Below, in pieces: positions 21,449-29,951 of a DNA stretch of 64,000 nt. Every line of letters begins with the position of its first letter. The first letter of the stretch is position 1. The DNA is from Streptomyces sp. NBC_00513 (lineage in GTDB: Bacteria; Actinomycetota; Actinomycetes; Streptomycetales; Streptomycetaceae): contig NZ_CP107845.1 in the NCBI RefSeq assembly GCF_041431415.1, forward strand, positions 4,278,001-4,342,000, read 5' to 3'. Position numbers and translations under genes: made by a program. The notes under the pieces are model-generated. The model was not told the origin of the DNA, ran no database searches, and saw only the letters and a program-made list of their open reading frames with translations.

Positions 21449-21979
21449 TCATTGTGACCGGTGGGGCGAGGTCAGCCTCATCTGGAGGGCGGTCCACCAG
21501 ACGCCGTCCACCTGCTCGACGTCCTTGAGGACTTCCACGGTGCGGAAGCCGAGCTTCTCGTAGAGGCGGACGGCCGGGGTGTTGTGCGCGAACACGCCCA
21601 GGTCGAGGCTGTGCAGCCGCAGGTCGGTGAAGGCGCGGGACAGGGTTTCGCGGAGCAGGCTCTCGCCGAGGCGCCGGCCGCGGGCCCGCGGGGCGATCAG
21701 GACGCGGCCGAGGCGGGCGTGGTCGGGGGCGGCGTCGTGGCGGCGCAGCGAGACGTGGCCGACGGGCTCGGCGGCCTCGGGGCCGTGGGACGGCACGGCG
21801 GTCCAGGTGTGGCGGCCGGGTTCGACGGCGTAGGCGGCGAGCTGGGTCTGGTCCAGGGGCCAGGTGAAGGAGGGGCCGGCCCAGGTGGTGAGGTCGGCCG
21901 CGGTGGTGATCCAGTCGAGCAGGGGCGCCGCGTCGGTGGTGGGGTGGAAGGGGCGCAGGGCGAGAGCGGTGGGGGCCAT
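21449..21979 (-). CDS. GNAT-family N-acetyltransferase
   Basis: A 176-residue protein. It has the acetyl-CoA loop LGRVLIAPRARGRRLGESLL (R-x-x-G-x-G/L) and the C-terminal signature LGVFAHNTPAVRLYEKLGF. These place it in the RimI/RimJ group acting on proteins or small amines; the substrate is unknown. First gene of a two-gene operon with the pentapeptide protein, four bases apart. ATG 21979 is the only good start. Confidence 0.88.
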   Translation of the reverse strand: MAPTALALRPFHPTTDAAPLLDWITTAADLTTWAGPSFTWPLDQTQLAAYAVEPGRHTWTAVPSHGPEAAEPVGHVSLRRHDAAPDHARLGRVLIAPRARGRRLGESLLRETLSRAFTDLRLHSLDLGVFAHNTPAVRLYEKLGFRTVEVLKDVEQVDGVWWTALQMRLTSPHRSQ

Positions 21980-22141
21980 GGATCAAGTATGCGGATTTCG
22001 GGCGACCTTGATCGAAGTCGGGTGTGGGGGCGGTGTCGCGTCCGGGGGCGGGTGGCCTGTGCGTCGAGGGCCCGTCGTGTGCGCGGTGGGGCCGGCGAGG
22101 GGGCTGGTGTGCGGGGTTACCTGTCGGTAGCGTGCGGGGGC

Positions 22142-22933
22142 ATGAGCGCTGCTGAGGCCTTCTTCGAGCGGGTCGACACGGGACGTTTCCTGGCCACCGA
22201 GTACACGCGCGGGCCGTGGGACCCGGGCTCGCAGCACGCCGGCCCGCCGGCGGCGCTGCTCGGGCGGGCCGTCGAGGAGCGGGCGGGCGCCCGCACGGAC
22301 CTGCGGATCGCCCGGATCACGTACGAGATCCTGCGCCCGGTGCCGATCGGCCCGCTGGAGATCACCACGACCGTGCTGCGGTCCGGCCGCAGTACCGAGT
22401 TGGTCGAGGCGACCCTCGCGCCGGCGGGGGCCGCGCCGGTGATGCTCGCGCGTGCGTTGCGGATCCGGGTGGCCGCGGAGGCCGTGCCCGCGGTGGTGCC
22501 GGGGCCGCAGGTGCCTCCGCCGGGCGAGGTGGGGCGGACGCCGTTCTTCCCCGTGCCGTGGGAGATCGGCTATCACACGGCGATGGAGAGCCGGTTCACC
22601 GAAGGCGCCTTCGTCGAGTCGGGGCCGGGGACGTGCTGGATGCGGATGGGGGTGCCGTTGATCGCCGGGGAGGAGACGGCCCCGTTGGACCGGGTGTTGA
22701 TCGCGGCCGACTCCGGCAACGGCATCAGTTCCGTCATGGACTTCGAGCGGTTCGTCTTCGTCAACGGAGACCTCACCGTCCACCTGCACCGCCACCCGGT
22801 GGCCGAATGGGTCTGCGTGGAGGCGCTGACCAGTGTGGACGGCGCCGGGATCGGGCTCGCGGACTCCCGGCTGCACGATGAGAAGGGGCCGATCGGACGT
22901 GGCGCGCAGAGCCTCTTCGTCGCCCCGCGCTAG
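22142..22933 (+). CDS. Thioesterase-like (double hot-dog) protein
   Basis: A 263-residue protein of the TesB-like acyl-CoA thioesterase superfamily. The first hot-dog half begins with GPWDPGSQHAGPPAALLGRA and ARITYEILRPVPIGPLEIT; the second contains RVLIAADSGNGISSVMDF, the Asp/Asn-bearing block of this group, and ends with IGLADSRLHDEKGPIGRGAQ. It probably hydrolyses or binds acyl-CoA; the acyl chain is unknown. ATG 22142 follows a purine-rich CGTGCGGGGGC. The kinase gene starts 50 bases downstream. Confidence 0.85.
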   Translation: MSAAEAFFERVDTGRFLATEYTRGPWDPGSQHAGPPAALLGRAVEERAGARTDLRIARITYEILRPVPIGPLEITTTVLRSGRSTELVEATLAPAGAAPVMLARALRIRVAAEAVPAVVPGPQVPPPGEVGRTPFFPVPWEIGYHTAMESRFTEGAFVESGPGTCWMRMGVPLIAGEETAPLDRVLIAADSGNGISSVMDFERFVFVNGDLTVHLHRHPVAEWVCVEALTSVDGAGIGLADSRLHDEKGPIGRGAQSLFVAPR

Positions 22934-22983
22934 ACGTCAACCCCCTTGCCGTACAAGGCGGTACGTATGGCAGGCTCAGCCGG

Positions 22984-24696
22984 ATGGAGCCGCTCACAGA
23001 GGCCGACCCCGAACGGATCGGCCTGCACGTGCTGGTGGCCCGGCTGGGGGCCGGGGGGATGGGGCGGGTGTACCTGGGGCGTTCGCCCGGGGGCCGGCTG
23101 GTGGCCGTCAAGGTGGTGCGGGAGGAGATCGTCGGGCATCCCGATGCGCTGGCCAGGTTTCGCCGCGAGGTGGAGACCGTACGGGCCGTGCGGTCGGCGT
23201 ACACCGCGAACCTGATCGACGCCTCGCTGGAGGCGGCGCCGTACTGGCTGGCGACGGAGTACGTCGCGGGTCCGACGCTCGCCGACGCCGTGCGCGGGCG
23301 GGGCGCGCTGCCGCCGGACACCTGCCGGGGGTTGGGGGCGGCGCTGGCGGAGGGCCTGGCGAGCGTGCACGCGTACGGGGTCACGCACCGGGATCTGAAG
23401 CCGCAGAACGTGATCCTGGCGGCGCAGGGGCCTCAGCTGATCGACTTCGGGATCGCGCACGGCGTGGGGTCGACGCCGTTGACCGAGACGGGGCGCACGC
23501 CGGGCACGCCGGGGTTCACGGCGCCCGAGGTGCTGGTGGGCGGGGTCGCGGGGGCGGCGGCGGACGTGTTCGCCCTGGGCGCGACGTTGGCGTACGCGGC
23601 CACCGGGAGGCCGCCGTTCGGGGGCGGGGCGGCGGCGAGCGTGGGGTTCCGGTCGGTGTACGAGGGGATCGACCTGGCCGGGGTCGAGCCGGGGTTGGCG
23701 GCGCTGATCGAGGACTGCGTGGCCAAGGATCCGGCGGACCGGCCGGAACCGGCGGAGGTGATCCGGCGCTGCGGGGTGCGGGGCGCGTTGGTGGAGGATC
23801 CGGTGTACGCGGGACTGGCGGCGCCGCCGGAGCGCGCGACGGGCACGACCGGCGTGGCGGATGCGGCCGGCTTGACGCGGGCGGTCGGCGTGGCGGATGC
23901 GGCGCCCGGGGCCGGCTCCCCGACCCGGCGCCTGGACGACACCACCCCGCCCGCCGGGGCCGCCGCCCTGCCGCTCGCCGCCGCGTCGCCGTCCGCCGGG
24001 GCCGCCACGCCGTACGAGGGTTCCGCGGCCCGATCCGGTCGGCGGGGCCGGGTCGGGGCGGTGGCGGGGGTCGTCCTGGTCGCGGCGGTGGCGGTGCTGC
24101 TCTGGCAGTTCCCGTTCGGGGAGGGCCGGGGTGGGGATGCCGCCCGGACCCCCGGGAGCGGGACCCCGGCGCCGCGCGCGTCCGGATCCCCGGCCTCGGA
24201 GGCCGTGAAGCCCGGCAAGGGGGGCGGTTGGGCCGGGGAGGACTTCCGGTGGAAGCTGTCCACCGATGCGGAGATGGCCCGCTACGGGGCGGGGGACTGT
24301 GACGGGCCCGCGGAACTCCGGCCGCCCGGCCGGGGCATGGAGACCTCGACCGTCTCCTCGAACACCAACGGGGTCCCGGGCGACACGGCCAGGGTCAGGT
24401 TCCGTCCGCAGCGCGGCGCCAAGCCGGGAGCGCGCCCCGCGCCCTATCCCGTGGTGATCGCGGTGAAACCACCGCACGCGCCCAAGAAGGGGCAGACGGG
24501 CTTTCTGAGCGCCCCCGTGGACCTGTATGCCGGCTGGGACGCGGACGATTACGGCGAGTTGACCTATCCGGACGACTTCTCGGGGGCTGTGCCCCTGAGC
24601 GCCGACAGGGGGGACTGGACGGTGGTGTTCTACCGAGTCGAGGATGGGGCCAAGCGGTATACGCCCATCGCGTGCAACGGCTTCCGAGTGGGCTAG
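22984..24696 (+). CDS. Receptor-type Ser/Thr protein kinase (PknB/PASTA-less)
   Basis: A 570-residue protein. The N-terminal kinase domain (10-270) has the glycine loop LGAGGMGRVYLG, catalytic lysine in VAVKVV, catalytic loop THRDLKPQNVIL, DFG in IDFGIAHG and the APE helix FTAPEVLVGG, so it looks active. A Pro/Ala-rich juxtamembrane stretch follows, then one helix near residue 360 (AVAGVVLVAAVAVLLWQFPF) and an extracytoplasmic domain of about 180 residues without PASTA repeats. The external part has no motif I recognise; it is presumably the sensor. The cell-wall hydrolase gene follows after 61 bases. Confidence 0.92.
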   Translation: MEPLTEADPERIGLHVLVARLGAGGMGRVYLGRSPGGRLVAVKVVREEIVGHPDALARFRREVETVRAVRSAYTANLIDASLEAAPYWLATEYVAGPTLADAVRGRGALPPDTCRGLGAALAEGLASVHAYGVTHRDLKPQNVILAAQGPQLIDFGIAHGVGSTPLTETGRTPGTPGFTAPEVLVGGVAGAAADVFALGATLAYAATGRPPFGGGAAASVGFRSVYEGIDLAGVEPGLAALIEDCVAKDPADRPEPAEVIRRCGVRGALVEDPVYAGLAAPPERATGTTGVADAAGLTRAVGVADAAPGAGSPTRRLDDTTPPAGAAALPLAAASPSAGAATPYEGSAARSGRRGRVGAVAGVVLVAAVAVLLWQFPFGEGRGGDAARTPGSGTPAPRASGSPASEAVKPGKGGGWAGEDFRWKLSTDAEMARYGAGDCDGPAELRPPGRGMETSTVSSNTNGVPGDTARVRFRPQRGAKPGARPAPYPVVIAVKPPHAPKKGQTGFLSAPVDLYAGWDADDYGELTYPDDFSGAVPLSADRGDWTVVFYRVEDGAKRYTPIACNGFRVG

Positions 24697-24757
24697 CGGA
24701 TACGGCGACACGGGCCGAATTCGCTCGAAAGTGGTGGCAATGGGGGAGTGTTGACGG

Positions 24758-25783
24758 GTGCGCAGATTCTGGATGGCAGGCGGGATCGGGATCGGGCTGG
24801 CCCTGAGCTTCCTCGTGTTGCTCGTCGTGGGGACGTACTCGGCGGCGGCCGGCCTGGCGGGAGCGGGCGCCGGAGGGCGTGGGCTGGGGCTCGCGAAGGG
24901 GGCGGTACCCGGCAAGTACCAGGCCCTGGTGCAGAAATGGGGCACGCTCTGCCCGGCGATCAGCCCGGCGTTGCTCGCGGCCCAGCTGTACTCGGAGAGC
25001 GGCTGGAACCCGAGTGCCGTCAGCCCGGCGGACGCGCGGGGGATCGCGCAGTTCATCCCGGGCACCTGGGCGGGCCACGGGGTCGACGGCGACGGTGACG
25101 GGGACCGGGACATCTGGGATCCCAACGACGCCATTCCGTCGGCCGCTTCGTACGACTGCGAGTTGGCCAAGGACGTGGCGCGGGTGCCCGGGGACGCGAC
25201 GGGCAACATGCTCGCGGCCTACAACGCGGGGGCGTACGCGGTCATCAAGTACCAGGGAGTGCCTCCGTACAAGGAGACTCAGGGGTACGTAAAGACGATT
25301 ACCACCCTGGCGAAGAGCTTCGAGCGTCCCGTCGGCAGGGTGGCTCCGTCCCAGCAGGCCGCAGGGGCCATCTACTTCGCGCAGAAGCAACTGGGCACCC
25401 CCTATCTGTGGGGCGGCAACGGGACGCCCGACCAGAACGGGCGGTTCGACTGCTCGGGGTTGACGAAGGCGGCGTACGAGACGGTCGGCATCGAGCTCCC
25501 GCGCGTCGCCAACGACCAGTACAACGCCGGTCCGCATCCCTCGCGCGAAGAACTCCTCCCCGGTGATCTGGTCTTCTTCTCCGATGACCTGACGAACTCT
25601 CGGGACATTCGACATGTCGGGCTGTACGTCGGCGGCGGCTACATGATCAACGCTCCGTTCACCGGCGCGGTGATCCGCTTCGACAAGATCGACACCCCGG
25701 ACTACTTCGGCGCGACGCGGGTGACCAAGGACGGCGCGGAGGCGCTTCCGGAGCGTGCCGAGGCTGCCGGGACCACCTCGTGA
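24758..25783 (+). CDS. CwlT-like bifunctional wall hydrolase (lytic transglycosylase plus NlpC/P60)
   Basis: A 341-residue protein. One N-terminal membrane helix (GIGIGLALSFLVLLVVGTYS) precedes a soluble-lytic-transglycosylase domain (65-190: AQLYSESGWNP with catalytic Glu, ADARGIAQFIPGTW, NMLAAYNAGAYAV). Then comes an NlpC/P60 endopeptidase domain (205-325: GRFDCSGLTKAAY with catalytic Cys, DIRHVGLYVGGGYMINAP with catalytic His). This pairing is that of CwlT/Orf14 peptidoglycan hydrolases of Gram-positive conjugation systems, which open the wall for the channel. It lies about 6 kb from the secretion-like operon. GTG 24758 is preceded by GGGGAG. Confidence 0.9.
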   Translation: MRRFWMAGGIGIGLALSFLVLLVVGTYSAAAGLAGAGAGGRGLGLAKGAVPGKYQALVQKWGTLCPAISPALLAAQLYSESGWNPSAVSPADARGIAQFIPGTWAGHGVDGDGDGDRDIWDPNDAIPSAASYDCELAKDVARVPGDATGNMLAAYNAGAYAVIKYQGVPPYKETQGYVKTITTLAKSFERPVGRVAPSQQAAGAIYFAQKQLGTPYLWGGNGTPDQNGRFDCSGLTKAAYETVGIELPRVANDQYNAGPHPSREELLPGDLVFFSDDLTNSRDIRHVGLYVGGGYMINAPFTGAVIRFDKIDTPDYFGATRVTKDGAEALPERAEAAGTTS

Positions 25784-25980
25784 CGCTCTGTTAAGTCAAG
25801 GCCCTGAGCTGCGACGATGGGTCACTCTTGGGTAACGTTGGAGTGATCATTCGGTGGAGAGTGGAACCGTCCGGCCAGAACGGGCGTTCCATGGGCACGA
25901 GGGCTGATCGACCGGGGGTTGAAGGGGCGCGCATCGCGCGCGCCCGCAAGGGACCTAGGCAAGCAAGGGGCCGCATCGCC
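25784..25980. other. Intergenic region upstream of the PAP2 gene
   Basis: About 200 bases. The PAP2 frame remains open through part of it but shows no family similarity there. No terminator or clear promoter was seen. Confidence 0.4.
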
Positions 25981-26691
25981 ATGGCTGGACTCGCGACCGG
26001 TGGGCCGAATGTGGACGTCAGCCTGCTGTACGAGATCAACGGCCTGGCCCGGCACGCGCCGGACGGCATCGACCGGGCGGTGGGCCTCGTCGGCGAGTAC
26101 GGACTTCCGCTCGCCATGGTGCTGTTGGTCCTGTGGTGTTGGCGCGGTGCGCGCAGGCAGGACGAGCCGGCGGCCGTCGACTCCTTCGTCGCGCTGGTGT
26201 GGGCGCCGCTCGCGGCCGGCATCGCGCTGCTGTTGAACGTGCCGCTGCGGGAGTTCGTCGGGCGGCCGAGGCCGTTCCTCCAGCACGAGGGGCTGGAGGT
26301 GTTGGGCTCAGGGTCGGGACCGGCCGCGCGGCTCGGGGGCGCGGAGTTCTCGTTCGTGAGCGACCACGCCACGCTGACGATGGCGATGGCGGTGGGGCTC
26401 TTCATCGCCCACCGCGGGATCGGGTACGTCGGGATCGGGTTGGCGCTCCTCGAAGGCCTCTGCCGGGTGTACACCGGCGTCCACTACCCGACCGACGTGA
26501 TCGGGGGGCTCGCGCTCGGCACCGCGGTCGTCCTGCTGCTCGCGCCGGTCGCGGCGGCGCTGCTGACGCCGGTGGTGCGGGCCGTGGTCCGCTGGCCGCG
26601 GGCGCGATGGCTGGTCCGGGCCGGGGAGCGGGTCGTGGCCCGGCCCGTGGAACTGGTGCCGAGGACGCACGAGAGCGACCTCGCGGCGTAA
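25981..26691 (+). CDS. PAP2-superfamily membrane phosphatase
   Basis: A 236-residue polytopic protein. It has the three PAP2 motifs in order: LREFVGRPRPF (motif 1, K/R-x6-RP), FSFVSDHAT (motif 2, S/D-H) and RVYTGVHYPTDVIGG (motif 3, with the second catalytic His). Four to six hydrophobic helices (LAMVLLVLWCWRG, FVALVWAPLAAGIALLLNVP, GTAVVLLLAPVAAALLTPVV). Probable substrates are lipid phosphates such as undecaprenyl pyrophosphate or phosphatidic acid. The frame is open from 25828, but homologues, as I recall them, start at MAGLA, hence ATG 25981. Confidence 0.88.
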   Translation: MAGLATGGPNVDVSLLYEINGLARHAPDGIDRAVGLVGEYGLPLAMVLLVLWCWRGARRQDEPAAVDSFVALVWAPLAAGIALLLNVPLREFVGRPRPFLQHEGLEVLGSGSGPAARLGGAEFSFVSDHATLTMAMAVGLFIAHRGIGYVGIGLALLEGLCRVYTGVHYPTDVIGGLALGTAVVLLLAPVAAALLTPVVRAVVRWPRARWLVRAGERVVARPVELVPRTHESDLAA

Positions 26692-26736
26692 CGGGCCCGG
26701 CCCGGGGCCGCCACGGGTTCCGCCGACCGCTCGCCT

Positions 26737-26841
26737 TCAGACGTGACCGTCCCACAGGGCGAGGAGCACGGCCGCCAGCAGACACAGCGCGGACGCGCCG
26801 AAGCAGAGCCGGATCGCCTTCGGGCGGGGGCGGGGGCTCAC
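26737..26841 (-). CDS. 34-residue single-helix membrane protein
   Basis: A mini-gene starting GTG 26841 in a GTGA overlap with the stop of the upstream gene at 26838. The peptide is MSPRPRPKAIR followed by one hydrophobic helix (LCFGASALCLLAAVLLALW) and DGHV. Strict four-base coupling and a basic-then-hydrophobic layout suggest a real small membrane protein, but no homologue is known to me. Confidence 0.5.
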   Translation of the reverse strand: MSPRPRPKAIRLCFGASALCLLAAVLLALWDGHV

Positions 26842-27071
26842 GGATCGCCGCTCTCGGCGCCCCGGTCCTCCTCCGCCTCGTCCCGGCGGTAGCGCGAGCG
26901 CAACCACAGGCCCGTGGCCACGGCCGCCGCCGTGGTGACCCCGACGGCCAACGCCACGTCGGCCGGTCCGTCCGCCGATCCCACCGGCCGGGCCCAGGCC
27001 GCGGTCGGGGTGAGGGTGCTGAGCAGCAGGGCCCAGAGGAGGGCCGCGAGGCGGGGTGCGGGTCCTGGCAT
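26838..27071 (-). CDS. Small signal-peptide/transmembrane protein
   Basis: A 77-residue protein. It has an N-terminal signal-like helix (LAALLWALLLSTLTPTAAWA) with possible cleavage after AWA, a second helix (DVALAVGVTTAAAVATGLWL), and an acidic/basic cytoplasmic tail RSRYRRDEAEEDRGAESG. Start ATG 27071 fits the signal peptide; the frame continues upstream to 27167 without a better start. It is coupled to the 34-residue gene downstream. No assigned function. Confidence 0.6.
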   Translation of the reverse strand: MPGPAPRLAALLWALLLSTLTPTAAWARPVGSADGPADVALAVGVTTAAAVATGLWLRSRYRRDEAEEDRGAESGDP

Positions 27072-27191
27072 GACTCCAGGGCATCCGGTCGCGGGCCGCT
27101 CGGCCAGCCGGGCCGTCCGAACGGGCGACACGCCCGGTCGCAGGGCGTGCGTGTCGGCCCGCCCCACCGGGTGGCGGGTGCCGGTGTCGGT

Positions 27192-27413
27192 CTACCCCGT
27201 CGTGTGGCGGGTGGCGTCCTTGCGGGCCAGGTCGCGGGAGCGGCGGGCCGGTCCGGTCCAGCCGCAGGTGCAGACGGCCAGGCAGAACGAGCCGCGTTCG
27301 GTCGTGTCGGTGGTGTGGCCGGTCGAGGGCTGTCGCACGGGCTCCTCGGGGTGACGAGGCTGCGGCACTGCGGCGAGCGGAGTGATCGGAGTCGCTTGGG
27401 TGTGCGGGTCCAC
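27192..27413 (-). CDS. Small conserved cysteine-containing protein
   Basis: About 73 residues ending RGSFCLAVCTCGWTGPARRS, RDLARKDATRHTTG. The three closely spaced cysteines and basic C-terminus recall small uncharacterised Streptomyces proteins with the FCLAVCTCGW block. Function unknown; metal binding is possible. GTG 27413 (MDPHTQ) was chosen, with GGAGGA immediately upstream; GTG 27449 in the same frame is an alternative. Confidence 0.6.
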   Translation of the reverse strand: MDPHTQATPITPLAAVPQPRHPEEPVRQPSTGHTTDTTERGSFCLAVCTCGWTGPARRSRDLARKDATRHTTG

Positions 27414-27567
27414 TCCTCCACGGTACCGGGCACGGTCGACCCGCGGCACCGGGCCCGGCGCGCCCGCGGCACCGCGCCGGCCCGTGACGGGAAACCCCGG
27501 ACCTCGTTAAGCGGAGCGGGTGGGGGCCTCGGGCAAACAGCTGTCACGCGTTGGGGGTTGGCAGGCG

Positions 27568-28401
27568 ATGGTGGTGCACCAACACATGCGCAGACGAGGA
27601 CGTGCCGGTGAGGCGGTGCTCGCCGTGGCGGTGGCCGTGACCGTGGCCGCGACGAGCGGATGCGGAAGCTCCGCCGGCGGTGACGATCGGCCCCCCGCGG
27701 ACCCGGCCGCGGCGGTGCGCGGCGCCGCCGACGTGCTGGACGCGACCGGCAGCGCGAGGGCCCGTACGGCGATGGAGATGGCCACCGGCGGGACCCGGGT
27801 CACGATCCGGGGCGAGGGCGGTGTCGACTTCAAGAGCCGGATGGGCCAGCTCCTGGTGATGCTCCCGGCCGATGCGACCGGGAAGGCCGAACACCGGCCC
27901 ATCACCGAACTCCTCGTCCCGGGGGCCCTCTACATGAAGAACCGGGGCGCGGGCGTCCCCGACGACAAGTGGGTCCGCGTCGACACGACGACCCTCGCCG
28001 ACGGGAACCTCGTCACGGGCGGGGCCACCGACCCGCTCGCCGCGGTCGAGCTGCTGCGGGGCGCGCGGGACGTGACGTACGTGGGGAAGACCGAGGTGGC
28101 GGGCACCAAGGTGCGGCACTACCGGGGGACCACGGACATCGGGCGGGCCGCGCGGAGTGCCTCGCCGGGGGTCAAGGGGGCGCTCGAAGCGGCGGCGAAA
28201 GGGTTCGGCACGGACACCGTGCCGTTCGACGCCTACCTGGACGAGGAAGGCCGGCTGCGGAAGGTCCGGCACCGTTTCACCTATGTCAACAATGGCGTGA
28301 TCGATGTCTCCTCGACGACGCTGCTCTACGGGTTCGGTACTCCGGTGACCGTCGTACTACCCGCAAGTCGGGACATTTTCGCCGGGAAGATCGCCGGATA
28401 G
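27568..28401 (+). CDS. LppX/LprG-like secreted lipoprotein
   Basis: A 277-residue exported protein. The N-terminal signal MRRRGRAGEAVLAVAVAVTV leads to a weak lipobox ATSGC, then GSSAGGDDRPP. The body (AADVLDATGSARARTAMEMA, VDFKSRMGQLLV, EHRPITELLVPGALYMKNRG, DKWVRVDTTTLADGNLVTGG, AYLDEEGRLRKVRHRFTY) has the layout of actinobacterial LppX/LprAFG proteins, which carry lipids in a U-shaped cavity. ATG 27568 or ATG 27586 could start it; the signal fits either. No partner is obvious; it lies between small genes. Confidence 0.78.
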   Translation: MVVHQHMRRRGRAGEAVLAVAVAVTVAATSGCGSSAGGDDRPPADPAAAVRGAADVLDATGSARARTAMEMATGGTRVTIRGEGGVDFKSRMGQLLVMLPADATGKAEHRPITELLVPGALYMKNRGAGVPDDKWVRVDTTTLADGNLVTGGATDPLAAVELLRGARDVTYVGKTEVAGTKVRHYRGTTDIGRAARSASPGVKGALEAAAKGFGTDTVPFDAYLDEEGRLRKVRHRFTYVNNGVIDVSSTTLLYGFGTPVTVVLPASRDIFAGKIAG

Positions 28402-28547
28402 TCGGATCTCATGGTCCAGACCACGCGAGCGGGCCATGGCCCGGTATCCGGAAATGGTCCATCCGTGTCATGCGCGCGGCGGCGTGCGCTCCCTACGCTG
28501 GTAAGCCGAGCGCCGACGGGCGATGGCGGCAGAGAGAGGTGGCGCGC

Positions 28548-28703
28548 GTGACTCCCGCAGGCGGTACGACGGTGCAGGACCACGTGGCGCTCGCCGAGAT
28601 CGAACTGTGCGGCGAGCTGATCATCGCGGCCTCGGCGGCGGCCGAGGAGCGGCTGAGCCAGGATCGGATCGACGAGGTTCTGCTGGGCATCGGATACCCG
28701 TGA
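28548..28703 (+). CDS. 51-residue conserved protein
   Basis: A short acidic helical protein, TVQDHVALAEIELCGELIIA then ASAAAEERLSQDRIDEVLLG, ending IGYP. GTG 28548 is preceded by AGAGAGAGGTGG at good spacing. I recall a similar small protein beside csoR in other Streptomyces. Function unknown; a small regulatory or chaperone-like role cannot be excluded. Confidence 0.65.
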   Translation: MTPAGGTTVQDHVALAEIELCGELIIAASAAAEERLSQDRIDEVLLGIGYP

Positions 28704-28782
28704 CGAACCGGCCCCCAAACCCGCGCCGGTCACCGATCGCCGGTGGTGGACGGCGCGGGGGCCGGGCCCCCGGGGTCCGGGA

Positions 28783-29130
28783 TCAGGTGCGCAGCAGGCG
28801 GGCGATGGCCTTCGTGGCTTCCTCGACCTTGGCGTCGATCTCCGCCCCGCCCTTGACGGCGGCGTCCGCGACGCAGTGCCGCAGGTGCTCCTCCAGCAGT
28901 TGGAGCGCGAAGGACTGGAGGGCCTTCGTGCTCGCCGAGACCTGCGTGAGTATGTCGATGCAGTAGACGTCCTCGTCGACGAGGCGCTGCAGACCGCGGA
29001 TCTGGCCCTCGATCCGACGCAGTCGCTTGAGGTGCTCGTCCTTCTGGTGGTGATAGCCGTGCACCGCCGCGACCGGGACCGCGTCGGCGTCGGCTTCCGG
29101 TCCGGAGCCCTCCGCCTCGATGGTCGTCAT
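28783..29130 (-). CDS. csoR: CsoR-family copper-sensing repressor
   Basis: A 115-residue all-helical repressor. The CsoR metal ligands are present: Cys57 (DEDVYCIDIL), His82 and Cys86 (LLEEHLRHCVADA), giving the C-H-C set that binds Cu(I). HLKRLRRIEGQIRGLQRLV is the conserved DNA-facing first helix. CsoR leaves DNA when copper binds, derepressing copper efflux. No copA/copZ genes are adjacent, so its targets lie elsewhere. ATG 29130 has GGGAGG 5-10 bases upstream. The palindrome at 29161-29179 sits just upstream and suggests autoregulation. The position beside the PhoU-like/Pit genes is the one I recall for SCO4136. Confidence 0.93.
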   Translation of the reverse strand: MTTIEAEGSGPEADADAVPVAAVHGYHHQKDEHLKRLRRIEGQIRGLQRLVDEDVYCIDILTQVSASTKALQSFALQLLEEHLRHCVADAAVKGGAEIDAKVEEATKAIARLLRT

Positions 29131-29160
29131 GCGTCCTCCCGTGGTCCGGAACGAGGGATG

Positions 29161-29179
29161 TATACCCCTCATGGGTATA
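29161..29179. promoter_or_regulatory. Palindromic CsoR operator
   Basis: TATACCC, five-base spacer CTCAT, GGGTATA: a perfect 7-bp inverted repeat 30 bases upstream of the csoR start. TATACCC/GGGTATA arms fit published Streptomyces CsoR sites as I recall them. It lies between csoR and the divergent PhoU-like gene, so binding could affect both. Confidence 0.8.
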
Positions 29180-29325
29180 GGATACCGGGCCCCGACCGTA
29201 CGGGCAGGGGTCCGTGGTTGCCCACTCTGCCTGATGGAGCACACTGGGGAACGGCCGGTTAGCCGTGGCCGGGGGATGCGCCTAGCATCAGCCTGACCGA
29301 ACCCAATGCACCCCGAGGACCTCAC

Positions 29326-29946
29326 GTGCGATTTCGTCTGACCCCCAGGGAGACGAGCTTCTACGACATGTTCGCCGCATCCGCGGACAACATCGTCACG
29401 GGCTCGAAGCTCCTGATGGAACTGCTCGGAGCGGACTCCTCCGCTCGAGCCGAGATCGCGGAGCGGATGCGGGCAGCGGAGCACGCGGGGGATGACGCCA
29501 CCCACGCGATCTTCCACCAGCTGAACTCCTCCTTCATCACGCCGTTCGACCGCGAGGACATCTACAACCTGGCCTCCTGCCTCGACGACATCATGGACTT
29601 CATGGAGGAGGCGGTCGACCTGGTCGTCCTCTACAACGTGGAGGAACTTCCCAAGGGCGTCGAGCAGCAGATCGAGGTACTGGCCAGGGCGGCCGAACTG
29701 ACCGCCGAGGCCATGCCGCACCTGCGCACCATGGACAACCTGACCGAGTACTGGATCGAGGTCAATCGCCTGGAGAACCAGGCCGACCAGATCCACCGCA
29801 AGCTGCTCGCGCAACTCTTCAACGGCAAGTACGACGCCATGGAGGTGCTGAAGCTCAAGCAGATCGTCGACGTCCTCGAAGAGGCCGCCGACGCGTTCGA
29901 GCACGTCGCGAACACGGTGGAGACCATCGCGGTCAAGGAGTCCTGA
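29326..29946 (+). CDS. PhoU-like (DUF47) protein
   Basis: A 206-residue all-helical protein of the DUF47/PhoU-like family: RETSFYDMFAASADNIVTGS, EHAGDDATHAIFHQLNSSFI, TPFDREDIYNLASCLDDIMD, KLKQIVDVLEEAADAFEHVA. The acidic E/DxxxD motifs can bind metal. Such proteins are encoded next to Pit permeases and are thought to restrain phosphate uptake. GTG 29326 lies in CACGTGCG; the Pit start follows the stop by five bases, so this is an operon. Divergent from csoR. Confidence 0.92.
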   Translation: MRFRLTPRETSFYDMFAASADNIVTGSKLLMELLGADSSARAEIAERMRAAEHAGDDATHAIFHQLNSSFITPFDREDIYNLASCLDDIMDFMEEAVDLVVLYNVEELPKGVEQQIEVLARAAELTAEAMPHLRTMDNLTEYWIEVNRLENQADQIHRKLLAQLFNGKYDAMEVLKLKQIVDVLEEAADAFEHVANTVETIAVKES

Positions 29947-29951
29947 ACCTC

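Noticed and set aside
24758..25783. Treating the CwlT-like gene as proof of an integrated conjugative element
   Set aside because: No integrase, excisionase, relaxase or attachment repeats found within the window.
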